NCBI RefSeq assembly: GCF_001039355.2
Contig: NW_019775692.1
Coordinates: forward strand, 8,848-72,847
Direction of reading: 5' to 3'
Length of the DNA stretch: 64,000 nucleotides
From: Lingula anatina
Lineage: Eukaryota > Brachiopoda > Lingulata > Lingulida > Lingulidae
Positions 24,700-39,464 of the stretch are shown in pieces; within the stretch, counting starts at the first letter, position 1, and every line of letters begins with the position of its first letter. Made by a program: the position numbers and the translations under genes. The notes under the pieces are model-generated. The model saw only the letters and a program-made list of their open reading frames with translations. It was not told the DNA's origin and made no database searches.

Positions 24700-26787
24700 C
24701 CCGCCAAAATTGGCATGTGATCGATCAACTTGTATCCAGCGACGTGCGGAGGTCGGTTTGGAGCCCCCCCCCCCCTGCACTAATGGTACAATAAAACAAA
24801 CAAAAAAATTGATTATAAGAATTCTTTTTATTTAATCTGTTTTTCCTACATAAGTTCTATGCACATTTCATCACATAATATCACAGATGAGAGTAAGGCG
24901 AAGATTATGAAACTTTCCCCGTGGAAAATTCATAACTTTTCAATTTTTTTGCATCATACATTTACCACATTTTCTAAACATCATAAAACAACCTCTCTAG
25001 GAAAACACTTGCAATTTTATATTCTGTAAATAAGCAATGTTAAAAATTCACAGTAAACACACAAAAAAATAATAATCACACAAAATAAAAATACAATCTC
25101 TGACAAAATATTTGTCAGAAGTTGTAATTCATGAAAGATTACTGAATGCCTGAATGCAGTCAGTGCAGTCAGTGTAGAAAAGAAGCATAGATCTACCCTG
25201 AATGACTTACTGAAATAACAAAATGCACTCCGTTAAAGTCCACAACGTCCTTAACTAGTATAATAAAAAAGATAATATACTTCAAATGATCACCAGCAAT
25301 AAAGAAATAGGCACACATGAAGTACAGATATCTCCATAGTAGCTGTGATTACTGATAAATGTTATAAAAAAACTCTGTCCTCCATCTAAAAAGAGTATGT
25401 TCTCTTTGTCAGCAGCTACTTGGGTCAAAACATTAAAAAATTATTATTTTATTTCACTAGTATAAATTAAAAGTTTCCTTCATTATCAAATCCCATTAAG
25501 AAAAATATGGACTCATGACATAATTAAAATCTTCATGCAAATGTTTGAGTCTTTGTATTACACACACTTGACAAAAATAGACTTAAAGTGATTCAAAGAG
25601 TACTGTAACATTGTTCTATCACAGACAGTACAGCTTAGGGAAGTGACTGATAGGAAATATACGCTGTCATTTGGCTCCCTGAGTTTACTATGTACAGAAA
25701 CCTGATGATAGTATATATATTTTATGCCACAATGATATATACAAATTAACATTAAAGATTAAGAAACAAGAAAAATGACATATGATATTAATTATGGTAA
25801 AAATGTGATGCTGCAATTTTAGCGCCCTTTATCATTTTTGCTCCTGAACATCATCTATAATATCTACTTATAAATGTTTACGTCAAACATCATTTATTAT
25901 ATCCAGTTATTATATATATATAAATAAAATTACCATATAGCAAAAATTATGAAATAAAATAAAAATTAATTGTCTATCTATTATATCAAAATGAAAGAAT
26001 TTATACAAAAAATTCTGAGTAAAACTTACATATAAAATCTTTTACTTAATACCCCTGAAATAAAAACTTTAGGGCACTCTTTAAATTTCCTCTTACAGCC
26101 TTTATCAATAAGTAAAAAATTAATGGTTTCAACTTGCAACTTGGACAACAGAGATAAATTTTATTGGTGTGATCACTGGTGTTAAACATTTCTACAAAAA
26201 ATTCCAAAAATGAAGAAATTCTTTACCTGCACATACTGTTTTATAAAGTCACATAAATACAAAAAAAAATGGAAATACTGATCAAAAAGGTATATGAGGA
26301 ATGCTTCTGGTATTCAGCTTAAAATTCACATCTTGTATATTTGTGTACAATTTTATTTACATATAAAGAAAATAAAACCTGCATATCAGGACTTTTGCCT
26401 TCAATGCCCTCATTACTGTATCCATACCCTGTATTTACCATTAATTTACTGACTCAGTCCTGATATATCTTTATCCTATGATATATTGTTTCATCAAAAA
26501 TAACTATCATATTTATGGCACATAAAGTCAACAATTCCATATTAGCAACTTAGCAGACCTGCCTGTTTTCACAATTTTAATGCCCCAAACTTCTCAAGGC
26601 TACACACATGAGCCCAGGTTAAAAAAAAAAAAAAAACTCTGAAAATTTAAACCCCCCCCCCCCCCCCCCCCCCCCCCAGAGTTTATTATAGAATTGCAGA
26701 TCTTGATGAATCTCAGGGACCATCAGAATTGAATTTAAAAAAAAAAAAGGAATTTCGCATTTCTGTGGAAAAAGCTCATGTCTTTGC
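24700..26787 (-). other. Very AT-rich region, likely 3' UTR of CACHD1-like gene A
   Basis: About 2 kb downstream of the stop at 26788, with no supported open frame. Many TTTATT strings (AATAAA on the minus strand) occur, including one near 24826. A poly-C tract lies at about 26652-26677 and another near 24765. How far the transcript runs cannot be told from sequence. Confidence 0.4.
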
Positions 26788-28407
26788 CTACGTCTGTGAA
26801 TCAGTGTCATTGTTTCTCACCATATACATCATAATCCTATCATAGCTTGGAGGTGGGGCAGGAGCAACATCCTCATATGCAACAGGTACAACATCTTCAT
26901 AAGCAGGGGGAGGGGCTGTGGGGGGAGGGGGCTCGGAATCAAACACGGAATTAGCAAACGTCACTGTAACAGGGGGAGGAGGGTCAGGGTCATTATTGAC
27001 TACCTGAGACACTGCATCACTATCGCTGTCAGAGGAACTCACCATGTTGTTTGAAATGGTGGAAACTTGTGTGTTTGAAGATGAGGGAGCTTCGTCAGCA
27101 TTTGTGGACTTTTGACAACAATCTTGGAAAATAGACGGAATCTGCGGTTTCGGGCAGTTGCAGCGGGGGAGGCGACATCTATGTTCCAGCACATTATTTC
27201 TACATCTGTGCACCTTCTCTCGGAACTTTTTGGATATGATATACAGAAATACTACACCAAATACTGCAAAGCCGATCATCAATCCAACTTCGTTAAGATC
27301 ATCACCACCATTATCCACATTTGAACTTCCACAGGTGTCTGAAAGTGTAAAAAAAAAAAAAGAAAAAACAGTGGCCAGATATTACAGGTATCTTTTTTTT
27401 TTATTACACAGAGAATCAATGTTCACATTTTGATTTCCAGATAGGTGATGAATTCCAGTTTGTCTCTACTCATTACTGCAACCTTTTGAATGTAATTTTT
27501 CATAAAAGAAAACTAAGAAGTGAGATACTACAGCATAAATAAAAGCAATAAAAAACTTAAATAAGAAAAAATAACTTAGAAAGCTGGCAAAAAAAAAATG
27601 TTTACTTTATCTTAATATTATCATTAACATCATAGAGGCTGCAAAATACTCTAAACATGTTCTTCACCATTTAATAAACACCCACCATAAGGGCACTTCT
27701 GTCCCACTCTCCCAAAGTAACAGTCAAGTTGCTTGGCACAATAATATGCATTCAACTCTTTGCCACTTTTACTCTGTCTACACCAGCTGCATCCCACCAC
27801 AGAAAAACAGCCTCTGGAACAGTCACGGATATGCAGACTTTAATAAAATTATTACAATTGAATCTTTTTCTCTGAATTTATATTATGCCTTTTTATATAT
27901 GTGTCTGTAACCAGTAACTTTAAAGGAGGTTCTTTTTTCGTGAAAATGTGGGCATTTTTGTCATAACAGATCAAAATTTGATTCCAAAGGTACAGTTTCT
28001 CAGTCTAAAGGGAAGGTTTGTTTGAAGGCCTCCATCAATGCTTGCACTGTGCCAACACTTACAGCTATTAATGATATATGAAAAAAAATAATAAAAATAA
28101 AATAAAGTGTTTGACATTATTTTCTAATTGACAGAAGTCCCTAAGCTTGTCTGCGAACCCAAACGCGGCTCATTTTATCCCCTATAGACCCATATGATGA
28201 AAAAACCTACTAGGTGTTTCAAGTTTTGGAACAATTACTGTACTCACCGCTGTGTGCTATTTAGGTGACAACTTAAAGCTTTGCAGTTCGAGAGGGACTT
28301 AATGCGTGACGACTCTCCGTGGACCAAATGGGGGATATTGGGGAGAGCCTGAGGGCAGGGCACAGTCATATTTCTGGAAATATAATAAGAAATAGTTTGT
28401 GTGCTTT

Positions 28408-28480
<73 letters not shown>

Positions 28481-29068
28481 CAACAAATTATTCCTTACAT
28501 TTAAATGAAACTAGACCATTTTGCACACAAGATTTTTTCTTTTACTCCATTTCCTGGAAAGAGTTTTTTTCATACTGTGTCTAAACATAAAAAAGGGAAG
28601 AATTTTTTACAACAGACAAACAGCAGACTTACTCTGGTGTAGAAAACTCTAGTCTACAGCTGTTGTAGTCACTGGAGTTCTTATAGCACGGGCATTCGCA
28701 CTCCCTGGCTAATGCTCCACACTGGGAATCATAGGACGGTGAGTCACTAGTCTGAAAACAGAACAGAAAATGACGTACATGTATGTTATACATTTTATCT
28801 TATTTATTTACTATATTTCAATTTACTTTGTTATTTTTTCTATTTTGCCATTCTATTTTCTCTTGCATTTCATGTTTAACTCAAAATTTTAGTGGGAATC
28901 TGTATATAATGTAAATTGGATTGACAGTGAATTCATATGCAATCTAATCTGTCAAATTGCTAATTGTACACTTAATTGAAAATCAACACAGTCACACAAA
29001 GTTTTAAAAAAAGAAAAATTGTCAATAAATGTAACCAGAAAAGCACACAGCAAAAATCTTGTAAAATA

Positions 29069-29126
<58 letters not shown>

Positions 29127-32100
29127 GCCAGTGTTACAGGACTGGCCAAAAGTTACCAGTCTAGATCAGTTCTACTTACACATTTACAGGGTGTGGTGTT
29201 CAGCTTCCGTCTTGTGATCACCAGGTAAACGTTACTGTTGGACACTGAGTGGAGCTCATACTGCAGACCAACGGCCATGTTGTCAATTCCACTGCCAGGT
29301 ACTGCTATAACCTATGAGCATACACACAAAGGACATTTATACATTAAGTGGTATACTCAAGTGACACAGTAAGTGATATACCAGTTAACTATATAAGAGA
29401 TTCACATCTTAATAGCATGGGTATTCTGTAGAGAGAGCTACCTAAACAGCAGGTGCGGATCCAGAGATATTTTCTGACAGTCTTCCAAATTATCTTTGTT
29501 GATCCATCCTCCATTTTTGACCATCTTCAGACTTTAAAAAATTAGATACCAGTCTATGTAAACTTTAAAATCTGACCGTGTTCCAGAAGACCCAGAAGAT
29601 GGCCTTAATCCACTCCTGGATAGAGCCTATGTGGAGAACTTGTTAAAGGGAGTTTACACTTCTGTAGCATAAGACCTCTCAAAGTACTACTGTTCTCTTT
29701 ATAAACAATTAACTTTTTTTATCAACATTAAACAAAAAACAATGAAAAATAATTTCATCATTAAGTAAAGATGGTGGACAAATTTAAAAATAAAAATTCA
29801 AATCATGCAGTAACACAACAAATTTACTAGATTTTAAAGACACTGACTAATTCAGTGTTTGAAGCAAAGTGAAAAGTGCATGTGTGAAATAATAATAAAT
29901 TCTAGATAAATACCTTCCAATAGAAGTGTTCCCTCTCTTTCTTATACTCTATGCAGCTCTCTCTCACTAACACCCCCTTTGCTACCAGATCTCTGCCTAT
30001 AGCTGGTTCCTGAACAATGCATAGTGAATATGTAAAAAGGCTTTATTATACACAATTGGGGGAAATTATTAGACATCTAGCTCACAGACATACATACTTA
30101 CACCTCATTTTTCTTAAACACGATTATGGCATTTGAATAACATTACAGAAAAAAAAAACAGCTATTTTTATGACCTCACCTTACTGAAAATGTGGACCTT
30201 CTCAATATTTGGACTGTCAGACACTTCTACAAAACTATCATGGACGACCAAGTATCCACTGCTGTCTATCACAAAGCACCTGTAATGACATAATCTAGAT
30301 CTAAAAGGTTTGAAATTACAAATTTGATTTCATGTAGTATCTGCACCTATTGACCAGAGCTTGCATGCACTGAGGCAGGTCACAGGAGAATTTCACCTCC
30401 CAAAGTTTGCCAAATTGTGAGATTTTTACCCATTGGGACAGTGCAAAAAATTATTGGTGAGTGTATAAACTAACTATTGGGTGATAAACTTGAAAAAATA
30501 CAAATGGACACATTCAAGTTCAGTAGTATCTACTGGCATATCTCTGCCAGTTTTGGAGATATTAGGGGTAGAAAATGTACAAAAAGCAATTCATCATGAA
30601 AAGTAGATCAGGGTCAATTTCAAGGTCATAGATTGCCAGTTCATGACTTCCTATTCAAGTTCAACAGTAACTATGGGCGTATCTCTTCCAGTTTTGCAGA
30701 TATAAGGGACAAAAAAATTTACAAAAAAAACAGTTCATCATAAAAAGTAGGTCAAAGATCACTTTCAAAGTCACAGTCAGATTGACAGTACACGACTTCC
30801 TATTCAAGTTCAGTGGGAACTATGGTTGTATCTCTGCTAATTATTTCACACATTTTTTACCACTGGATATTGTAATGTTGAACTTTTTTATATAGTGCAA
30901 CCTGTAAACCATATGGAAAACAAAAAATGGACACCACCGATAGTGTTGCCCTTGACAAGCTCTATAAAGTGCAAAAAACAAGAAATCTCTAGCATTAACG
31001 GTTCCAGAATTGGAGAGTTTTCAGTTTGGCACCTAATGGCTGCTTCTCCCATGAAAATGCACTGATTGACCCCAAACTCATGAAGATGAATGATGACCAT
31101 AAGTGTAACACTTGACCATAATATTGTAGGCTAGGTCTGCATGTGTAGTTTCTGAAATCAGTGCAAATATTTTTTTTGCAAAAATTTTCCCATCTTTTAG
31201 AAAATTTTGGCCCGTTTGACCTTGAGTGCAGTGACAAAACCAGAAATTCACATGGATCGAGTTGAGATTTTTCCTACATACAAGAGATGGATACATGGGC
31301 TCTTGTAGTCTAGGAGGAGAAGCAGTAATGGTGACATGGCAGCTGATGATACCAGTCAGGACTAAAACCATGTATACCACCAGCATCGCGCTGAATTTTT
31401 GGGGAAAATGTAAGCCACCTTGTTGATTTTGACATTCAGATAAATGCACTAATACTGCGGCATATTCATAATAAAAATTCCAAGTAGTCTCAAATGCAAG
31501 TAGTGTGAGTGTGTATGTACATGTACATAAACACTTAATCATTGTGGAACAGAAACAGATTATAGCAAATCATCCTTGTCTGTCAGGAAAATGATCTTAT
31601 TTCTGAACACTGATGCTCATTGAGGACATGTGGCAGTTTTCTGTCACAATGTGGGTGCCCAATGGTATATATTGCATGTATGTACTCATCCTTTATTTTC
31701 TCAATGCTCATGTATCATTGGATGTTACAAATGTCTTAACTTGGAAGCCAATTTATTACAACCAATTGTTCTGTTCAGTATGTGATTGTACGAGATTGAC
31801 TGCTCTCTTGCGAAAAAGAAGTTCTTTGATTGGACAACTGAATAAAGTGATGGCAGACATTCATGAGTTGTGCTGAGATCTTGCAGGGTATTTAGTAACA
31901 GCACCAGAAGGCAAAGCCTCATTTGATAGGGTGGTAATACCCATGCAATTTTTGTTTAATCAAAGAATTTACAAGCCTGAAGATAGCACAAGAGCAAACC
32001 ATGCTAAATGATTATAACAAGACATATCTGGAATCCACTGAAGGCTTTTCTCTCATCAATGAGTCAGGCTTTCAAACAGAACTTCTACAGAATGGCACAC

Positions 32101-35100
32101 AAACTTTTTCTATGGAAAGTGTCTCAGTTCCACTCCGTGTTTTTATTCTCACACTGAAGGGAATCTTTGTAATTTTGGGAGCCGTGGGCAACACATCCAT
32201 TGTGGCGGCCATACTGCAAATGCCAAAGTTCCACAAGTCTGCTTACTACATCCTAATCTGCAGTCTCACCTTCAACAACGCCATGGTATCCTTCCTGGAG
32301 ACATTTCCACAAGTTCTGGCATTTACCATTCCAGACTGGGACATAGGAGAGAGACTCTGTACCTTCTCCTTCTATGTAAAGCTGCCCCTGCTCACGACGT
32401 CTGCTTTACTATTGGCTCTAATTGGATTTCAGCGTTGTATCCTAATTTCCAGCAAACCAGGTGATGCATTGGCAAATAAATTAAAATTGCCAAAATACAT
32501 AGGGGGACTTATTGCTTTGGCATGGTTGTTACCCATGCTTTTTATAATTCAAACAACTTTTGTGTGCAGGGGAAAGGTTATACTTTATAACCCAGAAAGC
32601 CTATTATGTATGTATGATATCAGGAAAAAGCCCTGTCATTCAATGGCCATCTTTATGGCCTTACATGTAGCAGCATCAGTCATCATGTTGGTTTGTGATT
32701 GTGCAATTGTCTATAAGATGAAAAGATTGAAGGCAATAGTTGCTTCAGCAACTTCCACAGAGAACTTGCCACCGCAGCAGCAGCAGCAGTCATTTCTTGC
32801 TAAAACTGAACTTCAGCTTACCAAAACCATGTTTCTCTTGATGCTGAACAGCTTTCTTTGCAACCTTGCTCCAAGTTTTGTGTCGAGCCTCATATCCATT
32901 GGTCCGGAAGCGTATATTGTTGCCTCATCACTTTTTCAGCTCGCGCGATCAGTGGACCCCATCATATTGTATGGCAAAAACACAGCACTCAGAGAAGCAA
33001 TTCACGCAATGTTTAAATCTTGTTTCTGCAAAGCATGATTGTCTTAAAAATAAGCCCAATAGGCTATGTAAAGACCATTGGCAAATCTGAAACTTTGCCA
33101 GGGATGTAATCTTGAAGCTTTATCAAGAGGTACGTAACTAATGTGTTTCATGATCAAACATAAGAAGTGTTGGAAAGGTGAGAATCAATTGAGAGATCAA
33201 ATTATGATTACCTAGTTTATTTTTATTATCATTAGTTATAATGTTCTTGTTAATCAGTTATTCCTTATTAATTCAGATCACAATTCATCCAGTGCACATT
33301 ACAATATCCATCTATTGTAAAAGTGCACATGCACTGTTATTTTGTCATTTACTATGTTATTTCCATTAGGTAATTCTCCCAATCTGGGGTTTTCTCTCCT
33401 ATTGTATTTATGTGTCACATTATAACCATTACCACTGTTATCAAATTCACTGAAGAAAGCCAACCAATGTTTAAAGTGTACAATCTCTTTGTTAACTGTC
33501 AGATTGTTTTAATATTAAAATATTGTAAGGACTAGGTGATAAAATGCATGCAGTAATCATTGATAGATAAATGAAGAACATGTAATTATCAATATACATA
33601 TTGTGGCGAGTTCAAAAATGCCATAATCTGCTCTTCTAAAGAACATATGGACTCTACAGAGCAGGGTCAGTGACCCTAAGTCAGGCAGTTATGCAGCAAT
33701 TTAAAACAACATGTACTGGAAAAGCAGTGTGGTCAGTCTTCAATGTCCAGATCCAGTGTGTCATTCAATATTCCCATCAAACTTAACATATGGATATTGT
33801 ACTACTTCTCTAATGTAATGCTTTACTTGTTTACTATTCTTTTTATAACAAATTGTAAAATTAGTTTTTTTTAACAGAGGCTGTAAAACATGCTGGATTC
33901 GGACAAAATGTAACTGTAGAACATCGTGTGTTCAAATTATATCATATACTTCTATGTTATACTGTATATTAAAGAGCCACTTGGATTGGATTTTTTATTC
34001 CATTTTTACTTCAATTTTTATGTACAGACACAGATGTGCTGTCACCTGTGTCTGCCATCACCGAGCCCTTTCAATGATAACATGATTAGTGAAAAACCGT
34101 TTTACCTTTTGCTTTTAAACTTAAGAACTGATTAACAATCATCAAATACAGGTAGAGTTCAAAAATCAGCTTGATCAGACTATTTTTACAAATTAAAGTT
34201 ACCTTTTTTCCCTTTTTTCAGCATATGTGCAACACTGATAACACATCAAGAAAAACCAATAGGCCTATTGTCTTGAAACTCATAGGAGTGATCAATCTCA
34301 CTGTTATACAGATCAAGTTCAAAAATTAGCTTATCGGTTCAGTAAAGTTATGCCTTTTTTTGTATATAAGTGTTTTTTCCTCAATTTTCATTCTTAGGCA
34401 TGGTAACAGTCTCATTATTGAACTAATTAGATAAATAAAAGTGTCCTTTCAACATTTTCTGCATCTTAACAACATTGTTAGTTAATTTTGTAAAAATGAT
34501 GGCAAACTTGTTATTGTGTATTGTGTAATAAACTATCAAAAATGAAAAACTCATATCATTGCAGTTTGTCAGATTCAATCATTCACTATATTCAGAATCT
34601 CAGAATGGAGCAAAATTGTTCTGTTGATATGTTCCCACCTCAACAATTTTTTCAGTTGATCATATAAAGAAGACAGTAAATTGATTGTTTTGTTTTATGT
34701 AAAGTGTTGAAAATGTAAAGAAACACATTTCAGTAAAGTTATCTCTTGAGTGCATATTGGCATTTTCAAGGTGTTACATAAAAATTTCATTGACCTGAAG
34801 ATCTTTACTAGTCACATTTTAAAAATATCCATGTTACCTGCAGTGCATTAATAAAGATTGGTGGTGATGATACTGGATAAGCATTATGTAATGTTGCATC
34901 AAAATTGAAGAAAACCCTACTTTGGGCAATTCAGCTGGAAAACAAGTCTGAAGCAGTGAAGGGTTGATTTTTCTGGAAATTATACCTTTTTTTTTGTGAA
35001 AATTTCATTTTTCCCATATTGGCACTTTCAAGGTATGTCTTTGGGCCTCCATGGGCTTGAAGACACATTTCCTGAATACCCATGACACATATTTTATTAT

Positions 35101-36678
35101 TAAAAATTGATGGTCATTATGCTGAAATGTAACATTGCATAAAAGATAAAGAAAGCCCTTTTTTGGACATTGCTGCCAGGATGACCATAGAGGGAAAACT
35201 ATGTTACTTATGATTCTCAAACTTACAGAAAAGAAACATAGGACTAAAATGCACCATGAGCTATCTAATTGGCTTCTTTTTCTGGAAGTAATACATTTTT
35301 GTGAAATTTTCATTTTTCACATATTGGCATTTTCAAAATGGGATTTAGAACTTCCATGGGCATGAAGCCCAATGATAATCAAATTTTCTAAATGTTCATC
35401 TTATTAATTGTAGATAATTAAAAATTGGTGGTAATTTTACCACTAATCATCATGTTATATTGCATCAAAATTGACAAAAACCTACAATGTGCACTGCTAC
35501 CACAAACGTTACTGGGTTACTTCTAATTTTTTTAACTTACAAGAATGATTCTTAGGATTGACATACAGCTCAAATTAGAAAACCAGCTTTATCTTTTTTC
35601 TTGAGTTTTTGAGAAATTTTCATTTTTCTAATTCTGGCATTTTCAAAGTGTGGACTTGACCTCTCATGGGCCTGAAGCCTTATGCTTGTTACACATTTTA
35701 CTTACACTGGTATTACCTGTTGTGCATAATCAATATTTGATGATAACTTTGCAGTAAAGTATGATGTATTATTGCATCAGAATTGACAGTAGCCTATTTT
35801 GTGCATTACTATTTTCTGCTTTTCATCTGTACATTTTTCAGCTTTGCTGCCTTGTTTAGTTTTAAATGACTGGCCTGTTAAATTAACAGCATCTGCCGTC
35901 AAACACGTTTCGCATTTTCACAAAAGAAAATGGCAGGGTGTTTTGTATTGCAATTGTGTGCAGTGTATAATACAGATCTTGCAAGCTGGGTAATCAGTGT
36001 ACACAAGGTATGCTTCTGATAAACTTTTATCTTATAGGGGTTTTATTGTCTTTTGAATCTAAATTGGGAAATATAAAAAGCTTTGCAGGAAATGAATATA
36101 ACTGTTAGGGATTTTCAACCACATGGAGAGTACATGGAAAAATCCTGTGGAGTGGTCCTTAAATAAACTTTATTTAATCACTAGTAAACACTCAAATATC
36201 CCCTGCTTCATTAGTCTTTAGCTTACTTGTCCAACTTTCATTTCAAACATGGATAATTTACAGACACCATGCAATTAGTCCAGTTATGTTTGTCTGAGTA
36301 GATTATCAATGGATATGAAGAATTAAGCCACGTAATGGTGTAAACAATCTGACATTACTTTTTTTTTTGACAGGTTTATATGAATGGCTTTGAAATGTGA
36401 TTCAAATAATAGAAACTTGTGGTGTATCTCAACTAATATCACCAATTATTCCCCTGAATAAATGAAAATAAATTTTTAATTCACGTACGTAATATTCATT
36501 TTGTACTTTAGTACTTGTTATTAAAAGAAATAGAAGCTTAATTCAAAGAAAAAAATGAAAATATTACAACATGTACTAATGAAGGAAATATTGATGATGC
36601 GGTACAGGGTGGTTGTCAGCTAATTGAAAGTGCACATTATTTTCCCAGTACATGTAACTATACCAACGTTCCAACTGC

Positions 36679-36712
<34 letters not shown>

Positions 36713-39424
36713 CATGATTTGAAAGGGACTGTTATGATGCAACATGCAAAGTCCCTAAATCATTAAAATTCTTCAAAAATTCAAAATCTCAGGAGCACTT
36801 AGCATATTATATACAAGAACGGAAAGAATATGAAAATTTTTGTGGAAGAAACAGGTGGCATTTAAGGTACAGTTATATGATAAATTACAAGAAGCATTGA
36901 AAGAAAAAAACAGTAAGACCTTCTGGAATCTAATTTTAAAAAATTCTATTACTAACATTACAAAAGAACAATGGCATCAAACTTTTAGTGAAATATATAA
37001 TACATCTAGAGAAACAGAAGATGAAGGGTTTAAAGAATTCCATTCATATGCTGTAGACTATATAAAAGAGTATGAAAATTCATCAAATCAAGACCAGGAA
37101 GATCCTGATATAAATAAGAAAATAGTTTTAAACGAAGTGCAGATAAATGTAAAGGATATGAAGACTGGAAAAGCTGCGGGCTCTGAAAGTAATATGCTTG
37201 TTTTCTTACTTTCTGTCTTTGACAGACTGGGTGAGAATTATGAAAAGTTAGATTGAGGAAACAAATTATTCTCAGAGATTTTGATATCACTATTAATAAT
37301 AACACTTGATTTCACAGTCCATGACCTGTGTACGTTATGCAATTTTTCTGTCAGTAAGTCCAGACTGCATACTATGCCTGGAAAGGAGCTTACTGATACT
37401 GACTGGGTTTATGACCATCAAAGTACCCAAATTAGGTTTTAGTGCTGCATCTAATTATTCAATAATGCTCTTTGCTGATTAAAAACAAGGAAATCTCCTT
37501 GTTTATCTTTCGCATTTCTAAGAATAAGCTTAAAGCACCTCTGAGTGCATATCATCATTTTGAAAGCTTTCTATTTTGAGATGAGGGTATTGTACCACCA
37601 GCTGGAGTAAGCGCATTTGTATGGAAAACAAAAAGGGGACACCACCTCCAGTGTTGTGCTTGACAAGCTCTACAAAATGCAGTAAATAAGAGTTCCCATT
37701 TTTTTGTAGAAAGATTAAAAGGACCCGAAGTTTGTAATATGCCTTTTCTTATGTTTTATGGGTTTAAAAAAAAATATTTTTTATGTTAGCACTGCCAATG
37801 TTACATTTTAAATGGAGTTCGGTTACTTTGTTTGTTGATAGTTTACTGTCAAGCTTTACGGAAAAGCCAGATCTCAGTCAGTCAAACATGGATTGATAAG
37901 ATATCTCAAGTTCTGCAGCATCAGAAGTATCCTAACCTCATATACACATCTACAAGTAATATTTAGTCAGACAGGTGGTTGTGTGGAGCCTCTTAAACAA
38001 CAAATTATTGCAAAGCAATCTCAACTTTTAAAGTTTACGTCTTTTATTTCTAAAAACGCTGACTTCCCATTTGCTATAAAGAAAAAGTTATGGAAGCAGC
38101 ATTAATGTCGTCTGTTCTGTATGGGTACGAGTGCTGGCTAGGCTTAAGTTTTAAGGCAGCATAGTCGTCCTCCTTCGCAATTATCAAAACATTACTGAGC
38201 GTCAGACAGAGCACTGCTTATGACAATTCTAGCCAACCTAGGCATACCCGAACTGAGAGCAAGGGTAAGCGATGCACACAAATCGTTTATGGTAAAGATC
38301 TTCATTCACGACCTGGTATGGTAGACGACCCTTTTATGCATGTGTGATAGATGTCTAGGGACAGCGGTGCCAGGGGAGCCTGGTATCTGATTCAATTACT
38401 TAATTCTAACAACATTAAAGAGGCAAATATAGCCGAAGTAAAAAAAATCAAATCTGAAATTCAACTATAACTAAATTAGTCACATATTGTAGGAAGAATC
38501 CTTATATGTACTAATTTAACAATCTTAGTGAACGAGACAGGATAGCTTTTTCTTGATTGCGGCTGAGTGCCCATAGTTTAGCTACAGAAACGTGGAGAAT
38601 GGTCACGCCGTCCAAGAAATACATGACTTTGTAAATGTGGAACTAATGAACATTGTGTTCAGATGGAAGAACATGTGATCTGTAATTGCCTAAGATGTGA
38701 CTGCAACAGATTGGACTTTTCAAACAATACGGCTTTCTTTACCAATACGGGTGACATTTGTGCAACGGCTAATTATGTTTACAGAAGTTTGATGTTGTCG
38801 AGTCATTGACTGCATATGTGACTTGCTTCTTGTTTTCGTTGTTAGTGTATCTATAAATATATTTCAATATTGTATTCTGCTCACAGTTGGTAAAATAAAA
38901 ATCAATCTATCTAGGAATCTGGCTTGAAGCTGAATGCCCATGTTATGCAACATCCATCAGATAAATGTGGAAAAGTAATTATAATTGACCATTTTTTATC
39001 AGTTTCCATCAGAATATATATTAGGTAATAAAGAAAAAATTTGACTAAAAACAAAGTAAAACTGACAGTCACAGAAATATTGGAGGTAATACCCACATAT
39101 TTTACAAGCTCTTGATAAAAAGAAAAACAATAATTTAAATTGATACATATAGAGCTAATGAAACTGTTCTCTCAAAGTAAAACTTAAATTAATTTCACAA
39201 AAAAAAAAAAAAAAAATGCCAGAGAGAGAGAGAGAGAGAGAGGGAAATACAAACACTGCATGAGACAAGTTTTCAGGCAATACCTGTAGGAAGACAGGCT
39301 GCAATATGTGTAGTTGTCCTGTATGGCCTGGTAGAGGTAATACAGTGTGAAATCTGCCTTCATCACAGCCACTATATTGTCACTGGGAGTGTGTTGCCTG
39401 TCAGCTCTGGTATGAAAATCACAA

Positions 39425-39464
<40 letters not shown>

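Larger units (their letters stand above)
30280..39283 (-). other. 9-kb intron 16 of gene A, host of a nested GPCR gene and repeats
   Basis: The minus-strand donor follows exon 16 (39284) and the acceptor precedes exon 17 (30279). The intron contains two tandem-repeat blocks (30512-30860, 34745-35820), a GPCR gene on the opposite strand, a decayed LINE (36840-38920), fragments of a dispersed repeat (30880-31300 and 37587-37700) and a poly-A run (36680-36710). Confidence 0.85.

Noticed and set aside
31078-31542. 154-codon minus-strand frame in intron 16
   Set aside because: It spans a dispersed repeat fragment and has no recognisable domain. Part recurs elsewhere in the window as broken sequence.
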